Shown here: positions 54,161 to 64,000 of the stretch, one piece after another
Position numbering within the stretch: position 1 is the stretch's first letter
Layout of the letters: each line of letters starts with the position of its first letter
Made by a program: the position numbers and the translations under genes
Source: Pyrenula massariospora
Taxonomy: Eukaryota > Ascomycota > Eurotiomycetes > Pyrenulales > Pyrenulaceae
Direction of reading: 5' to 3'
Assembly (NCBI GenBank): GCA_021030905.1
Contig: JAGFMI010000028.1
Coordinates: 248,001 to 312,000, forward strand
Length of the DNA stretch: 64,000 nucleotides
Notes under the pieces: generated by a model
What the model was told of the DNA's origin: nothing
Databases searched by the model: none
Seen by the model: the letters and a program-made list of their open reading frames with translations, nothing else

Positions 54161-57100
54161 TTAACCGACCCACCACTTTTGCGTCGCTGGGAAGATCTTG
54201 TGGGCGACTATCCCGGCAGCAGATACGATTGTAGAGGGCGGTTGAGATTGTGACAGATTCTGCTCTGTATCTTCGTGCTCGCTATCGGCGCCGGCCTCAT
54301 TGACAGGCTCTTCATCTGATGCCTGGGTACCATTACTACTCGCCTCGGTCTCAGTTCTACTATCGGAACTGTCTTCGTCCAGAACAGCTTCGAACTCGAC
54401 CATCTCCCTCCTAGTGACGTAAAAGACGTCGGCATTAGCATCTTTAGCCATCGACGATGTCGAATCAGTTATAGATGCGTTGGCGGGCTCGGGCTCTTCT
54501 AAAACATTAACGAGCAACCCAAACGGCAATTCGGCGGCGTGACTCCTCGACCCGTGAACTCGGCTTTCGGCTCCCTGAAGTAGCGCTTCAAGCTCACTAG
54601 GAGGCATTAGAATCGCGAACTTGCTATGAATGAGTGACGAGCGCCATGTCGGCATAGGCTCAGACGCTTCGACGGCAAGGATTCTGTTCTTGCAGCCGGA
54701 AATTTCGAAAACCACGTCCCATATAGATGTGTGGTCGCTATCTGTCCACTCCTCGCTTTGTGGGCTAGGCTTTAGAACCTCAAATAGCAACGCACCCATC
54801 TGGACCAGAACACCCATTTCCGGGTTCCGGTGCAAAATACTCCCACAGCCTAGATGCTCGATGAAGTTCCCCATTTTGTTCCTCGACAAAGTACTCACCA
54901 TCCACCCCTGGCCCTTGCCGCCATAGATAGGACGATTGCAAAACAGTACTTCTGCGGGGATCCGCTCCGGGGCAAGAACTTCCCAGAGCCGCTTCATGCG
55001 GTCCTCCGCAGGTATTTCTTGGCCGTCGGCATAGAAGAGCACCTTCTCGGGTCCGAGGCCCAGGAGCGTTGACAGACAGATCGGCTCGTCGTGAAAATGG
55101 GAGGTCGTCCGCGCCGCGAGTTGGCGGCTGAAGTAGCGGAGGTCTTCGTAGAAATCAGGAACTTTGGAATGAGGGTGGGAGGTGGAGTATTTACCGCCAA
55201 ATAGTTGGAGCGAGGCGGCTTCAGTTAGAAGGTAGCCGGTGGTGTATTCGAGAGGGAATATTTGGTGTTCCGGATCAGAGGCGTTGCTATGGTGGTGCTC
55301 TTCGATTTCAGCTAATATAGCTCTTTCCAACGACGTGGTCGAAGAGGTGCTGGACCTTGTCATGGTAGCGTCGATCTTGTCAGTGTTTTGTGTGTATTTA
55401 TCTGGTATAAACATCCGAACCATTGGGTCGCCACCCATCGTAGGAGTGAGAATGTCCTGACTCCATACCGCCGGAATCTCAGACTGGTCCCGATAACTGG
55501 TCTGGAAAAAGAGCTGTTGTGCAAGACAGGCTTCATTATATGTCCAGAGTCGCTGCGCCCAAGGAGAAGCTTTGACCCTCATTAGCAATTCGACCTGCCA
55601 CCCTTCAAGACTCGGCCCAGCTCTCCTTTCCCAATTCCAGCTTTCCTTTGCTATAGCCGAGGATAGGTCAAAATCAGTGAGCGTACTATCCACGACCAAA
55701 ACGGCTAGAGCATTCTGGTATACTGCGTCCATTGACTTGATTGCCTCCATACGAGCGTCTCCTGCGAGGGGCACACAGATGGTATCGAGCCATATTGGTA
55801 CCGGCCGAAGGGCTGGTGGTACGAGGCGATTAGCATACCGCTGCAAGCGTCGCAGTTGACACAGCCAGATAGCGTTACTGTCCCTGTTACCAAGCCCCTG
55901 CGACCAAACGTGCGATATGGCAATATACGGGATGCTTTCAGAGTATCCATCTTCGACTCTAGTGTCGCGGACGTCTTCGAGTAGCCTTATCATGACACGG
56001 GAAGTTAGATCCATCCCCTCTTCCACACCTTGTTCTGTCACCAGGTGAGGGGCCTCTTTACACAGCTTTCTCCTTTTCTCGATATAGGGAACCTGGTTCA
56101 GTCTCGAGACGAGTGACTCTGAGTTGGCGCGTTTTCGTCTTCTAAGATTCGCACCATCTCTCTTTCGAAAGGGCCTATAACTTCTGATGCTTAGTAGTGG
56201 TGCCGAAGCAGTCTTGTCCAGTATACTAATCGCAGGAATGGAGCCCTTTCTCACAATGCTGGATATTATCGCCGATGGCTTATTTGATTTTTGTTTCGGC
56301 TCCTCATAAGGCACCATTGGGCATGTGTCACCGTCTTCACAATTCGGAGCATGCTGCGTTTGATAAGTCCTGTTATCTATATTGTCCAAGATACACCTTT
56401 CGTCTGAACATTGGTCATGACTTTGACCAAGCCCGCCACTATTGTTTCTATTGATCGAACTGAGTGCAAAGAGCACGGATCGGGACTTTAGGCTCGTCTC
56501 TGCCGCTTCGGCAGCATGCCAGCGACACCATCCTGCTTTTTTAAAGCGGTCTCTGCAAAGCGAACTTTCTGGTGCCGGAGGCAGCTCTCGTCCGAATAAC
56601 GTTTCCATCCCAGGAGGGATGATTGACGGCATATAAATCTGCCGGGCGGCATTGACGAGTGTTTCGCGGAGCATGGCAGTTGATTCTGTGACTATTTCCA
56701 TATGCCACAAATTTTCCGAGAAGACAGTTTTGGCCTGTTCATCGGCTATTGACCGATCGGCGATGAAAGACTGGAAAAGCGCCGTCAGATTTTCTGTCTC
56801 TTGGATCGACGTATCAAGTGAGAGAAACTTGTCGGCCTTTGCACCGTCCGAGAGAAATCTTTCGTGAGCTGCAATGTCTTCAAGCTCCATAAGCAAGCGT
56901 TTCGTAGATACCAAAGCTTGCCCATCGGTCTGGAGTTCTAGATAAACTCGAAGGTCAAACTTTCTCCCCGACAGTGTATATAAATTAGCTAGAGGACCAA
57001 AGAAACACCGTGCCTGGTAAAAGCCGAGGACTTCTCTTGTGGTTTTCAGAGTCCTTGAGGGTAGATTGTCATCACCATCAGAATTAATACAAAGACTAGG

Positions 57101-57241
57101 CTCGCTGGAGTCGTCGTCTTCCATCCACTCAACGGACACGCCATCATGGTCAAAAATAAAGGGTTCGAAGGTTTTCGTGACAAAGAAAGGGACTTTGATC
57201 GTATGATGCGGACTTCCAGTTGCCTGTGGGACGTGGTCCAT
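54161..57241 (-). CDS. Large HET-domain protein, 1026 aa
   Basis: A single exon runs from the ATG at 57241 (MDHVPQATGSPHH). The N-terminal 250 residues are helical and of unknown fold. The subgroup's Cys motif (CSDERC...C...C) follows at about residue 290. A basic segment rich in Arg/Lys (FRKRDGANLRRRKRANSES) lies near 370-390. The HET core starts at PYIAISHVWSQGLGN (about 437). It includes VPIWLDTICVPLAGDARMEA, MDAVYQNALAVLVVDSTL and WAQRLWTYNEACLAQQLFF. The C-terminus is acidic, with runs of Glu/Asp/Ser. The same cysteine motif and SHVW core as the gene at 50638 suggest paralogues from an old tandem duplication. The expected role is in recognition-triggered cell death; the partner is unknown. 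Confidence 0.88.
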   Translation of the reverse strand: MDHVPQATGSPHHTIKVPFFVTKTFEPFIFDHDGVSVEWMEDDDSSEPSLCINSDGDDNLPSRTLKTTREVLGFYQARCFFGPLANLYTLSGRKFDLRVYLELQTDGQALVSTKRLLMELEDIAAHERFLSDGAKADKFLSLDTSIQETENLTALFQSFIADRSIADEQAKTVFSENLWHMEIVTESTAMLRETLVNAARQIYMPSIIPPGMETLFGRELPPAPESSLCRDRFKKAGWCRWHAAEAAETSLKSRSVLFALSSINRNNSGGLGQSHDQCSDERCILDNIDNRTYQTQHAPNCEDGDTCPMVPYEEPKQKSNKPSAIISSIVRKGSIPAISILDKTASAPLLSIRSYRPFRKRDGANLRRRKRANSESLVSRLNQVPYIEKRRKLCKEAPHLVTEQGVEEGMDLTSRVMIRLLEDVRDTRVEDGYSESIPYIAISHVWSQGLGNRDSNAIWLCQLRRLQRYANRLVPPALRPVPIWLDTICVPLAGDARMEAIKSMDAVYQNALAVLVVDSTLTDFDLSSAIAKESWNWERRAGPSLEGWQVELLMRVKASPWAQRLWTYNEACLAQQLFFQTSYRDQSEIPAVWSQDILTPTMGGDPMVRMFIPDKYTQNTDKIDATMTRSSTSSTTSLERAILAEIEEHHHSNASDPEHQIFPLEYTTGYLLTEAASLQLFGGKYSTSHPHSKVPDFYEDLRYFSRQLAARTTSHFHDEPICLSTLLGLGPEKVLFYADGQEIPAEDRMKRLWEVLAPERIPAEVLFCNRPIYGGKGQGWMVSTLSRNKMGNFIEHLGCGSILHRNPEMGVLVQMGALLFEVLKPSPQSEEWTDSDHTSIWDVVFEISGCKNRILAVEASEPMPTWRSSLIHSKFAILMPPSELEALLQGAESRVHGSRSHAAELPFGLLVNVLEEPEPANASITDSTSSMAKDANADVFYVTRREMVEFEAVLDEDSSDSRTETEASSNGTQASDEEPVNEAGADSEHEDTEQNLSQSQPPSTIVSAAGIVAHKIFPATQKWWVG

Positions 57242-57742
57242 GCTGGCTAATTTGTCTTCCAAGGAATTGTGTCACCCCAGTGAACAAGACCTGCGGCCCT
57301 GAAGATGCTGACAAAAATCATGAATCTTAACGAGCGTCTCGTTCTCTCACTGGACTCTGCATGATGAGTCATTTTAATAATGAATCGGCCGTGTTTGATG
57401 CACAACCCACGAGGTCGCTGAAGGGCTTTGGAGGGTTCTAACAGGCGGATTTGTGCTATCGATTTGATTCGGCTCGCTATCTGGGTCGGCAAGCTCAAGT
57501 TCCAGTGCCAGGCACAACTATGGCAAAAATCTAGGCAAGGTAAGGTATTTAGTGATAGCTTTGGCAGCTGCGAGCTTCCCCTATAAATCTTGGCGCTGTC
57601 GCCCGTGCTTCGGCGGGATGAGGTCACACGCAGGAGCCCGGACTCCGAAGATCGGGTCTGCCACCCCCTGGCCAAGCCTGAAGCCTCCTAGTTGTTGAAG
57701 TTGTCGCGTGCCGCCAACATCAATGCTCAAGGTCTTTGAGCC
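57242..57742. promoter_or_regulatory. Divergent promoter between HET gene and ZIP transporter gene
   Basis: This 501-base head-to-head spacer holds both promoters. A minus-strand frame at 57247-57675 crosses it but has no domain and is judged chance. Confidence 0.45.
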
Positions 57743-59112
57743 ATGGCTCTCAGGATGCTTCGTCTAGCACCTGGAAAGAGGCTGGCACTCGCCACAACAC
57801 TGCTGGCTGCAGTCGCTACCGTCGCTGCAAAAGCAGCATTCACAGAGTCACCAACTAAAAATGTACCACTTGGACAGCTAGGTCCGGATGCGATTGAGGA
57901 ACATCTACAGGTACGAGAAACAAAGGCACAATGAAATTACGTGACTTAACTCTATGCCTTCAGGGATGTGACTTTGTCAAGTCTATGAACCAGCAGAAGG
58001 CTGCTTCGTCTCCTACAACCACAAGCTTTACATCTCAACTTTTCTCCGTCCTCTTCCCTTCAAGCCCGGCGATCAACGCCCTTCTTGCGACGCTCTACAT
58101 ATCTGGTCCTCCCAACTTCATCCTCGCACTATGTCCGCCAAACATAGACCCTTCATCCCTGTCCATCATGGTTGCGTTCGCTGTGGGTGGCCTCCTAGGT
58201 GATACGCTATTTCACTTGCTCCCTGAGATCTTTCTGGGCGAGGACCACCCGGACAAAGTAAAGTTCGTGATGTTGGAGCCAAATCGGAATCTGCTTCTTG
58301 GTGTAGGCATATTGGTTGGGTTTCTCACATTCGTAGCTATGGACAAGGGCTTGCGGATCGCAACTGGGGGAGAAGGAGGACACAATCATCAACATAGTCA
58401 TGTCGAGTCCGAGAAGACACCAGAACCCCATCAAGCGATCTCTGCATCTGGGAAAGATCACATACCCCCAAACGGTGAACTCAAACAACGAACAGCCCTC
58501 TCTCCCAGTGGCACCTTTTCGCCTCCACCGACACCAAAACCTCCCCTCACGCCGACAATATCTTCCCCGTCTCCAGAATCCGAAGTCAATCCCTCCGTCA
58601 AGCTCTCTGGCCTTCTCAACCTCATTGCAGATTTTACGCACAACATCACTGACGGTCTCGCTCTCTCCTCCTCCTTTTACGCTTCTCAGACCGTCGGCGC
58701 TACTACAACCGTTGCCATTTTCTTTCACGAAGTTCCTCATGAAGTTGGTGACTTTGCACTGCTGATCCAGAGTGGGTTCAGCAAGCGGAAAGCAATGGGG
58801 GCTCAGTTTGTGACTGCTCTTGGTGCTCTTCTAGGTACATTGATCGGCATAGCGGTGCAAGAGTCGGGAGAAACCAGTAGCCACGGAGCTTCAAATGCAG
58901 GTTCTGCTGGTATATTTGGCACGAGCCTTAGTTGGGGCGATATGCTTTTGCCCTTCACAGCAGGCACTTTCCTCTACGTAGGGACTGTTGCGGTTATACC
59001 AGAGCTTCTAGAGACTGGACCGAGGAAGGGTAAAGAGGTCAGGAAGACTGTTCTGCAATTCCTTGCTATTTTCCTGGGTGCTGGAATTATGTTGGCCATC
59101 TCGTGGACATAG
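57743..59112 (+). CDS. ZIP-family zinc transporter (Yke4/SLC39A7-like), 438 aa
   Basis: Two exons, 57743-57910 and 57964-59112, join EEHLQ to GCDFVKSM. A signal sequence (about residues 10-30) is followed by eight predicted membrane helices. Helix IV contains LIADFTHNITDGLALSSSFY and helix V IFFHEVPHEVGDFALL, with HEVPHE at about 311-316. These are the paired metal-site motifs of the LIV-1 branch. A long loop between helices III and IV has a His cluster (GGHNHQHSHVE) and a Pro/Ser-rich stretch, typical of the variable metal-sensing loop. In yeast Yke4 works in the ER membrane and moves zinc across it. Human SLC39A7 exports zinc from the ER. The gene is complete and convergent with the MmgE/PrpD gene, 88 bases away. 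Confidence 0.92.
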
Positions 59113-59200
59113 ACGGGGGAAACCTAGGATATAGACTGGGTAAGGATAGATTGCTATGCATGCATTTTTAAGAGGTGCACTAGAACCACCTACTAAACGT

Positions 59201-60568
59201 TCAAAATATCTTCAGCAGCTCACGAACATCCTCCATCTCCGCGACTCTCCAACACAAATCACTCGCCGTCCTCGCCCTTTCCTCTCCGACCGCTTTCCCA
59301 ACTTGATCTAAAAACTTCTCCTGAAGCTGCCCCTTCGTCATCGGTGCCTCAAGACTCCCCACCGCCCGCTCCACCGCTTTCCTCCTTACCTCCCCTCCCT
59401 TAAGCCTGACCTCGATCTCGCACTGTTCCTTCCCCACTCCCTCGTCCACCACAGCTTCAATCTTCCTCCTTAACTCCACAACCTCCCCCCTCGTCACAAC
59501 CTCATCCTCATACTCCGCCGGCGTCGCCTTCCCATACAATAACCCCACACTCGCGCCATGGTACACGCTAAACTTCCCCTCCAACCCATCCCTCGGCTCC
59601 TTCTTCCCCGTCAACTCCAACACCAACGGATGAACCTTTACCTTAACCCCCTCAATCCCTCCAATCCCCTCCCCCCCAACCTCATCATGCACCTGCACGC
59701 ACCCATCAATAACCGGATGCACCACAATCCCGCACGGAAACGGCTTGAAAGTATTAACCTCCACCTCCCACCTCCCCACTCTATACCCCGCCTCCAACTC
59801 CCCCACCAACCCCCTAAGTTTCTCCCTCGCCCCCTCCAAATCCGGACAAACACACTCCACCCACCCCCTCCCCCCCTCCACCGCCCCCTCCGCACTCTTC
59901 ACCCCCGCCCCGGCCATCAGCGCCGCCCTCAGCCCCACCTCCGCCGCTTCCCCCACCCCCAGCGCCTTCGCCTCGCTCCCAAAGTGCACCCGCATCCCCA
60001 CCGCCTGCGCGCTCGCCAGCCCCAATGCATACTCGATCTGTTTGGCTGAGAGGTTAAGCAGCTTGGCGCACGCGAGCGCGGCGCCCAGCCCGCCGGTGGT
60101 CGCCGTGATGTGCCAGCCGCGGGCGTAGTGGGCGGGGGAGACGGCGAGGCCGAGGAGCATGGAGGTTTCGAGGCCGAGGGCGAGGGCGGTGAGGAATTGC
60201 GCGCCGGTGATTGCGGGGGAAGGGGGGAGAAGGGGGAGGAGGGCGAGGAGGGCGGACGCGACGGGGCCGGTGGGGTGGATGATGGTGGGGAGGTGGGTGT
60301 CGTCGTAGTCGTGGAGGTGGGAGGAGAGGCCGAGGAGGAGGGCGGTTAGGGGGGGTTGCGTGGGGTGGAGGAGGGATGATGGCGGGGTGGATGGGGTGGT
60401 GGGTGGGGGGAAGGTGAGGGCGCGGGAGACTTTGGCGACGGCGGGATGGGGGAGGCCGCCGAGGGCGCAGCCGGCCCAGTTGTAGAGGGAGGTGAGGGTT
60501 GCGGCTTGGACGGAGGGGGGGAGGGTGGTTGTTTTGGTCGCCCACGTCGCGAAGGCGTGGGTTGCCAT
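59201..60568 (-). CDS. MmgE/PrpD family protein, 455 aa
   Basis: A single exon runs from the ATG at 60568 (MATHAFATWATKT). Family features in order are SLYNWAGCALGGLPHPAV, LGLSSHLHDYDDTHLPTIIH (acidic active-site segment), ARGWHITATTGGLGAALACA and KLLNLSAKQIEYALGLASAQ. Further on are NTFKPFPCGIVVHPVIDG and LEGKFSVYHGASVGLLYGKA. This covers the full length of the 2-methylcitrate dehydratase/cis-aconitate decarboxylase superfamily. True PrpD acts in propionyl-CoA breakdown, but many fungal members have other or unknown substrates and sit outside the mitochondrion. No clear mitochondrial targeting signal is seen. Codon use is very C-rich at third positions. An upstream TTG-led extension was not used. 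Confidence 0.88.
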   Translation of the reverse strand: MATHAFATWATKTTTLPPSVQAATLTSLYNWAGCALGGLPHPAVAKVSRALTFPPPTTPSTPPSSLLHPTQPPLTALLLGLSSHLHDYDDTHLPTIIHPTGPVASALLALLPLLPPSPAITGAQFLTALALGLETSMLLGLAVSPAHYARGWHITATTGGLGAALACAKLLNLSAKQIEYALGLASAQAVGMRVHFGSEAKALGVGEAAEVGLRAALMAGAGVKSAEGAVEGGRGWVECVCPDLEGAREKLRGLVGELEAGYRVGRWEVEVNTFKPFPCGIVVHPVIDGCVQVHDEVGGEGIGGIEGVKVKVHPLVLELTGKKEPRDGLEGKFSVYHGASVGLLYGKATPAEYEDEVVTRGEVVELRRKIEAVVDEGVGKEQCEIEVRLKGGEVRRKAVERAVGSLEAPMTKGQLQEKFLDQVGKAVGEERARTASDLCWRVAEMEDVRELLKIF

Positions 60569-61716
60569 GGTTTTGTGGTGGGTTTGGGGGGAAAGGAATA
60601 GAGATTTCTGAAGTGAAGTCTTCAAAAGGTCGAAAGGAGGTTGGATAAGACAGTCAGAGCTGCAAAAGAAATTGGTACGCTAGTGAAGTACTCAAACCCG
60701 GACACTAGAAGCAGCTTAAAAAGACACAAAGAACGCTCGTTGAGTTGTTAGATCATGCTAACCCAGGGTCTTTTTGACGAAAGAATACCGAGCTACGCAA
60801 TGAGAGGACAGGAAAAAGTTCTAGAAAAAAAAGGCTCATGGATAAAAAACCTACCTTTCTCGAGTCTAGTCCGTGTTGTCGTAACTTGACTACTCGATTG
60901 ATGCGGAGACGTCTTCTCTGATTTAAATTTCTCCCCGCAGACACGAGGGGAAGGACTCGTAAAGCCGATATCGGCTTTATCACCATCTTGGCACGCCTGG
61001 CTATCACAGCGACATAGAGCGTACGACTAAGTAAGACTCGAAAAAAGAATGATTTAATTCAAGAGTGGACGTTGAAAATGGACTGATTATTCCAGCAAGG
61101 TGATTTGGGTCCAGGTTGACATACTCGGTTTGGAATTAGTTTGCAAAGCTCAGAATACTACATCTGTTACGAACACCATGTCACCGTATCTTAACAAACT
61201 CCCATTGATGAAGAGCTTTAAAGCCCCGGTGAGACGTGGTGGAGGAGTGAGAGTATAGGCTAGGTGTCCAATGTGAATTAACTACTTAGGACACAGCAAT
61301 TCAAGGAATGTCCCTTGGAAGCTTGACATTAGATATCTTTGTGATCTCAGATCAGAACTGAATAAGTTAAAAACGTTGTAAATGATTTTAAAGTCAGTCT
61401 CGCCCATGCCGAGGCATCGAAGATGCTCATAGATTGTAGCAAAGATGCGCACACTGCTCGGGCCAGACACACCCGAATCGTCCTGTTTCTACTTCTTGCG
61501 CCCGAGATCCCGTTGGTATCTTTGCACTTGCACTTTCTCAGGATTGTCAATTGATTCCAATCATGAAGACTGTCTGACCATCCCTTAGGCTATCATCAAC
61601 GCCGCCCCGCCCAAAATAAAAGCAGTTTGCCCTCTCTCTAAGACTCCATGACATGCGTATCCTAGACGTTGACCCCGAACCCTCGAAGCCTCCCTCAGAC
61701 ATCTACCGCCTTTATT
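60569..61716. other. Intergenic region upstream of the MmgE/PrpD gene
   Basis: It holds the promoter of the MmgE/PrpD gene and the 3' flank of the acyltransferase gene. Short frames at 60753-61007 and 61282-61550 show no domain. No RNA gene or repeat was recognised. Confidence 0.45.
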
Positions 61717-63051
61717 TCACAAAGTCTCCGTTACCTCCGGCGTCACAAACGTCATCTTCGACAAAATCTCCATCCACCTCTCCACCTTCGCAAGTTCCTC
61801 ATACATCCTCGGAAACCTCCAACCCGGCACACTACAAAAGAAAAAGCCAAACACCCACCCCGCCCCGACCACCTGTCCCAACCAACTCGTCTCAATCTCC
61901 CTCAATTCTCTCACCAGCCCAGCCGTTTTCGCTACCCGCCGCACCGTTGACAGAAAGACTGTCTCAAACAGACACGCGACAAAGTTGAGCAAGAACCACC
62001 TAACATCGAGCCAAGGACCGCATAACCCCAACCGCCAGCTAACCGCCGCATGAGAGAGCCCGGAGAGCAAGAACACAGTGAACGCAACCACCGCGCCGTA
62101 CGCTTTCCCCGACGACGACGGCGACACCCCCAGACCGTGGACAGCGAGCACCCGTCCGTAGTTCGTGTACGGCCGGACCGCCACCCGATGCCAGACGCCG
62201 GACCAAAACCTGCGCAGACCGCCGCAGGCGCCGAGGGGCGAGCCGAACAGCGGCGGCCAGTCGCCCGGCCCGTCGAGTCGGAGGAGCACCGCGGAGATGC
62301 TGAGGATCGCGTTGGCGCTGTCGAGGTAGACGAGGCTCTCCCAGATCCACTGTACGGCGATGTAGGCGCGGACGACGGCCTGGCGAGGGGTGAGGGGGAA
62401 GAGGAGGGCGGAAGGGGAGGGAGCAACGTCGGCGGCGGAGAGGGAGACGAGGGTTTCGGAGAAGAGGAGGGGGAGGAGGTGGGTGTGGAGGATATAGTAG
62501 AGAGGGAGTTTGAGAGCGCGGAGGAGGATAAAGATGGCGAAGGACCGTGACCGCTCTTCATCTTTTTCGTTGTTGTTCGGAGATGATTTGTTTGCCTTAG
62601 TGGCGGTGGTGGTAGGGAGGAGAAGCTGCGGATTACCCCAGAGCCGGTAGGTGGCGTGGAATGCTGATGCCGACCATCTCCATGATGATGATGATAATGA
62701 TGGGTTCTTTTCCGGGCCTTGCGGTGATAATGAAGATAGTGCCGGCCACTTCTCGATGAACAAAAGCGAAGTGACGTGTGCTACATTTAAAGTGACAGAT
62801 TGGGCCCAGATGCTAGTGAGACCTGGGAAGAAGAAATTCTTGGACGTAGTAAAAGAAAGGACCGCGAAGCAGAGGAAAAAGGGTAAAAGGAGCCAACGGA
62901 GTGATTGGCTTGAGGTATGTAGGGCACAGTGGAAGACGAGGAACGAGAGGATGATGTGGACGATGGGAACGAGGCAATGGGATAGGAGCTTAGCGTATAG
63001 TTGTAATAGCATGGTGACGGTTGCTGGTTTACTGTGTGCTTCTTGTCGCAT
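61717..63051 (-). CDS. Wax-synthase-like membrane O-acyltransferase, 444 aa
   Basis: A single exon starts at the ATG at 63051, or possibly 14 codons later (MLLQLYAKLL). About eight hydrophobic helices are spread through the chain, for example LVPIVHIILSFLVFHCAL and SLRWLLLPFFLCFAVLSF. The wax synthase-like domain carries PPLFGSPLGACGGLRRFWSG, VWHRVAVRPYTNYGR and FTVFLLSGLSHAAVSWRLG, where the F-W-x-x-x-W-H-R and the S-H near its end are the family's conserved catalytic-type residues. These proteins move acyl groups to alcohols or secondary metabolites; the trichothecene acetyltransferase TRI7 and lovastatin-type accessory enzymes are related fungal members. Substrate here is unknown. No biosynthetic core gene lies in the window beside it. 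Confidence 0.85.
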   Translation of the reverse strand: MRQEAHSKPATVTMLLQLYAKLLSHCLVPIVHIILSFLVFHCALHTSSQSLRWLLLPFFLCFAVLSFTTSKNFFFPGLTSIWAQSVTLNVAHVTSLLFIEKWPALSSLSPQGPEKNPSLSSSSWRWSASAFHATYRLWGNPQLLLPTTTATKANKSSPNNNEKDEERSRSFAIFILLRALKLPLYYILHTHLLPLLFSETLVSLSAADVAPSPSALLFPLTPRQAVVRAYIAVQWIWESLVYLDSANAILSISAVLLRLDGPGDWPPLFGSPLGACGGLRRFWSGVWHRVAVRPYTNYGRVLAVHGLGVSPSSSGKAYGAVVAFTVFLLSGLSHAAVSWRLGLCGPWLDVRWFLLNFVACLFETVFLSTVRRVAKTAGLVRELREIETSWLGQVVGAGWVFGFFFCSVPGWRFPRMYEELAKVERWMEILSKMTFVTPEVTETL

Positions 63052-64000
63052 TTGGTGTGTCCTGGAGAGCCTGGTAAACTGGCGTCAGTCGAGTACTTGG
63101 AGTACTTGCTCCATTTGAATTCAAGGACAAGGGGAGCATCATGGGAATGCCAAAAGCCACTGTCGGGGCGTAGTTTGTGTTTGTTCTACACTGAGACGCT
63201 TACGATAGAGGCTGTGGTAGGTAGAATATTGGAAATGCGTGTTCGAAGAGCCTCGGCTAACATGTGACCGTTTCGTCCTCCCCCAGGGTGTTTCAATGCA
63301 GTGGATTATTTTTGGAAGGATCGATTTTGTGGGTTTGCACTTCTCGCAATATTCACGTAGGACAAGAGGGGGGCGGAGTTTGATGCACCATGATTTGTAA
63401 GACGAGTACAGTGAAAAGGGGCAAAATCAAACTGGAGTAGGAAAGTGCGGTGAATCCTTAAGAGATGGTTTTTGGGGAAAAGCCTTGATCATCGTTTAGA
63501 CCAACGTTGGACTTGAGTAGATCCGAAGTTTCCCGCTTATAAGAGCCTATCCTGACGCATGTGTATTTTCAGGCTAAGTCTGCAGATTGTCAGCTTGAAG
63601 GATCAAGACCTAAGTGTAGAAATCAAATATCTATGTAATAGAGGCCGGCGTTTGTGAAAGACCGATTTAACATAACTGTTATGAACTCTGAGATACAATT
63701 TCTGGGGCATAGTGGACACGAAATTTTGTTTTTTTGCCTGACTCTGCTATTCCACTACTGCTTGTGAACATGTCCCATCTCAGCTCGGCATAGTACCAGA
63801 ACCATGATCTTTACGTATAAATTAGCGAAAGCTCGAATCGCAGGAGGAAAAGACCAAATCAACTCACCAAGCTTAGATCTACTCCAGAAGCCACTCGCGC
63901 TTTCCAAACGCTCCTATCTCGGTTACCTCGAAAATTGGTATTGTTTTCCTCCACTTTAAGAATCGTCGCGATTGGGGTTTCCCCAACAGTAACAGTCACC
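63052..64000. other. Terminal region of the window
   Basis: It is the promoter of the acyltransferase gene and AT-rich sequence running to the window edge. No frame, repeat or RNA gene is supported. Confidence 0.45.

Noticed and set aside
57247-57675. 142-codon minus-strand frame upstream of the large HET gene
   Set aside because: It lies in the shared promoter, has no domain, and is in a different frame from the HET protein with no convincing splice.

Overview
This window is nuclear DNA from a filamentous ascomycete (Pezizomycotina). The evidence is many short GT-AG introns of about 50-130 bases, GPI and CFEM surface proteins, a Zn2Cys6 regulator, HET-domain genes, fungal carbohydrate-active enzymes and conserved housekeeping genes (Nop16, Hcs1, Pmp3). 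A plant-associated or saprotrophic species, perhaps a leotiomycete, is plausible but is inference. I see no rRNA, tRNA, CRISPR array or intact autonomous transposon.

Region 1-13.5 kb holds surface, stress and regulatory genes: a CFEM membrane protein cut by the window edge, a Pmp3 proteolipid, an alpha/beta hydrolase, a DyP-type peroxidase, a DJ-1/PfpI protein divergent from a Zn2Cys6 factor, and a GPI-anchored Ser/Thr-rich wall protein. Region 13.5-23 kb carries a disordered coiled-coil protein, the Hcs1-type DNA helicase, and an F-box-like protein with a canonical PCNA-binding motif. Region 24.5-31 kb is a convergent pair of secreted glycoside hydrolases: a GH106-like alpha-L-rhamnosidase (8 exons) and a GH3 beta-xylosidase (7 exons, one of only 11 bases), which together suit plant cell wall breakdown. 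Region 32-36 kb has Nop16, a metallo-beta-lactamase-fold lactonase-like enzyme and a DUF3237 protein.

Region 36-57 kb is the accessory part. It has long gene-poor stretches, a 428-base foldback element, a small cysteine-containing secreted protein, a decayed Tc1-type transposase, a 219-base MITE with TA target duplications, a secreted SGNH hydrolase, an ML-domain lipid-binding protein and three HET-domain genes. HET proteins act in fungal allorecognition and cell death. Region 57.7-63 kb returns to core functions: a ZIP zinc transporter, an MmgE/PrpD protein and a wax-synthase-like membrane acyltransferase.

Gene models were built by hand from reading frames and splice signals, so exon borders are predictions. 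Several starts were moved from a non-ATG codon to the first in-frame ATG. No single undescribed system stands out. The most informative signals are the HET cluster with its mobile-element debris, the two inverted-repeat elements, the PIP-box F-box-like protein, and the SGNH hydrolase with an altered oxyanion block.
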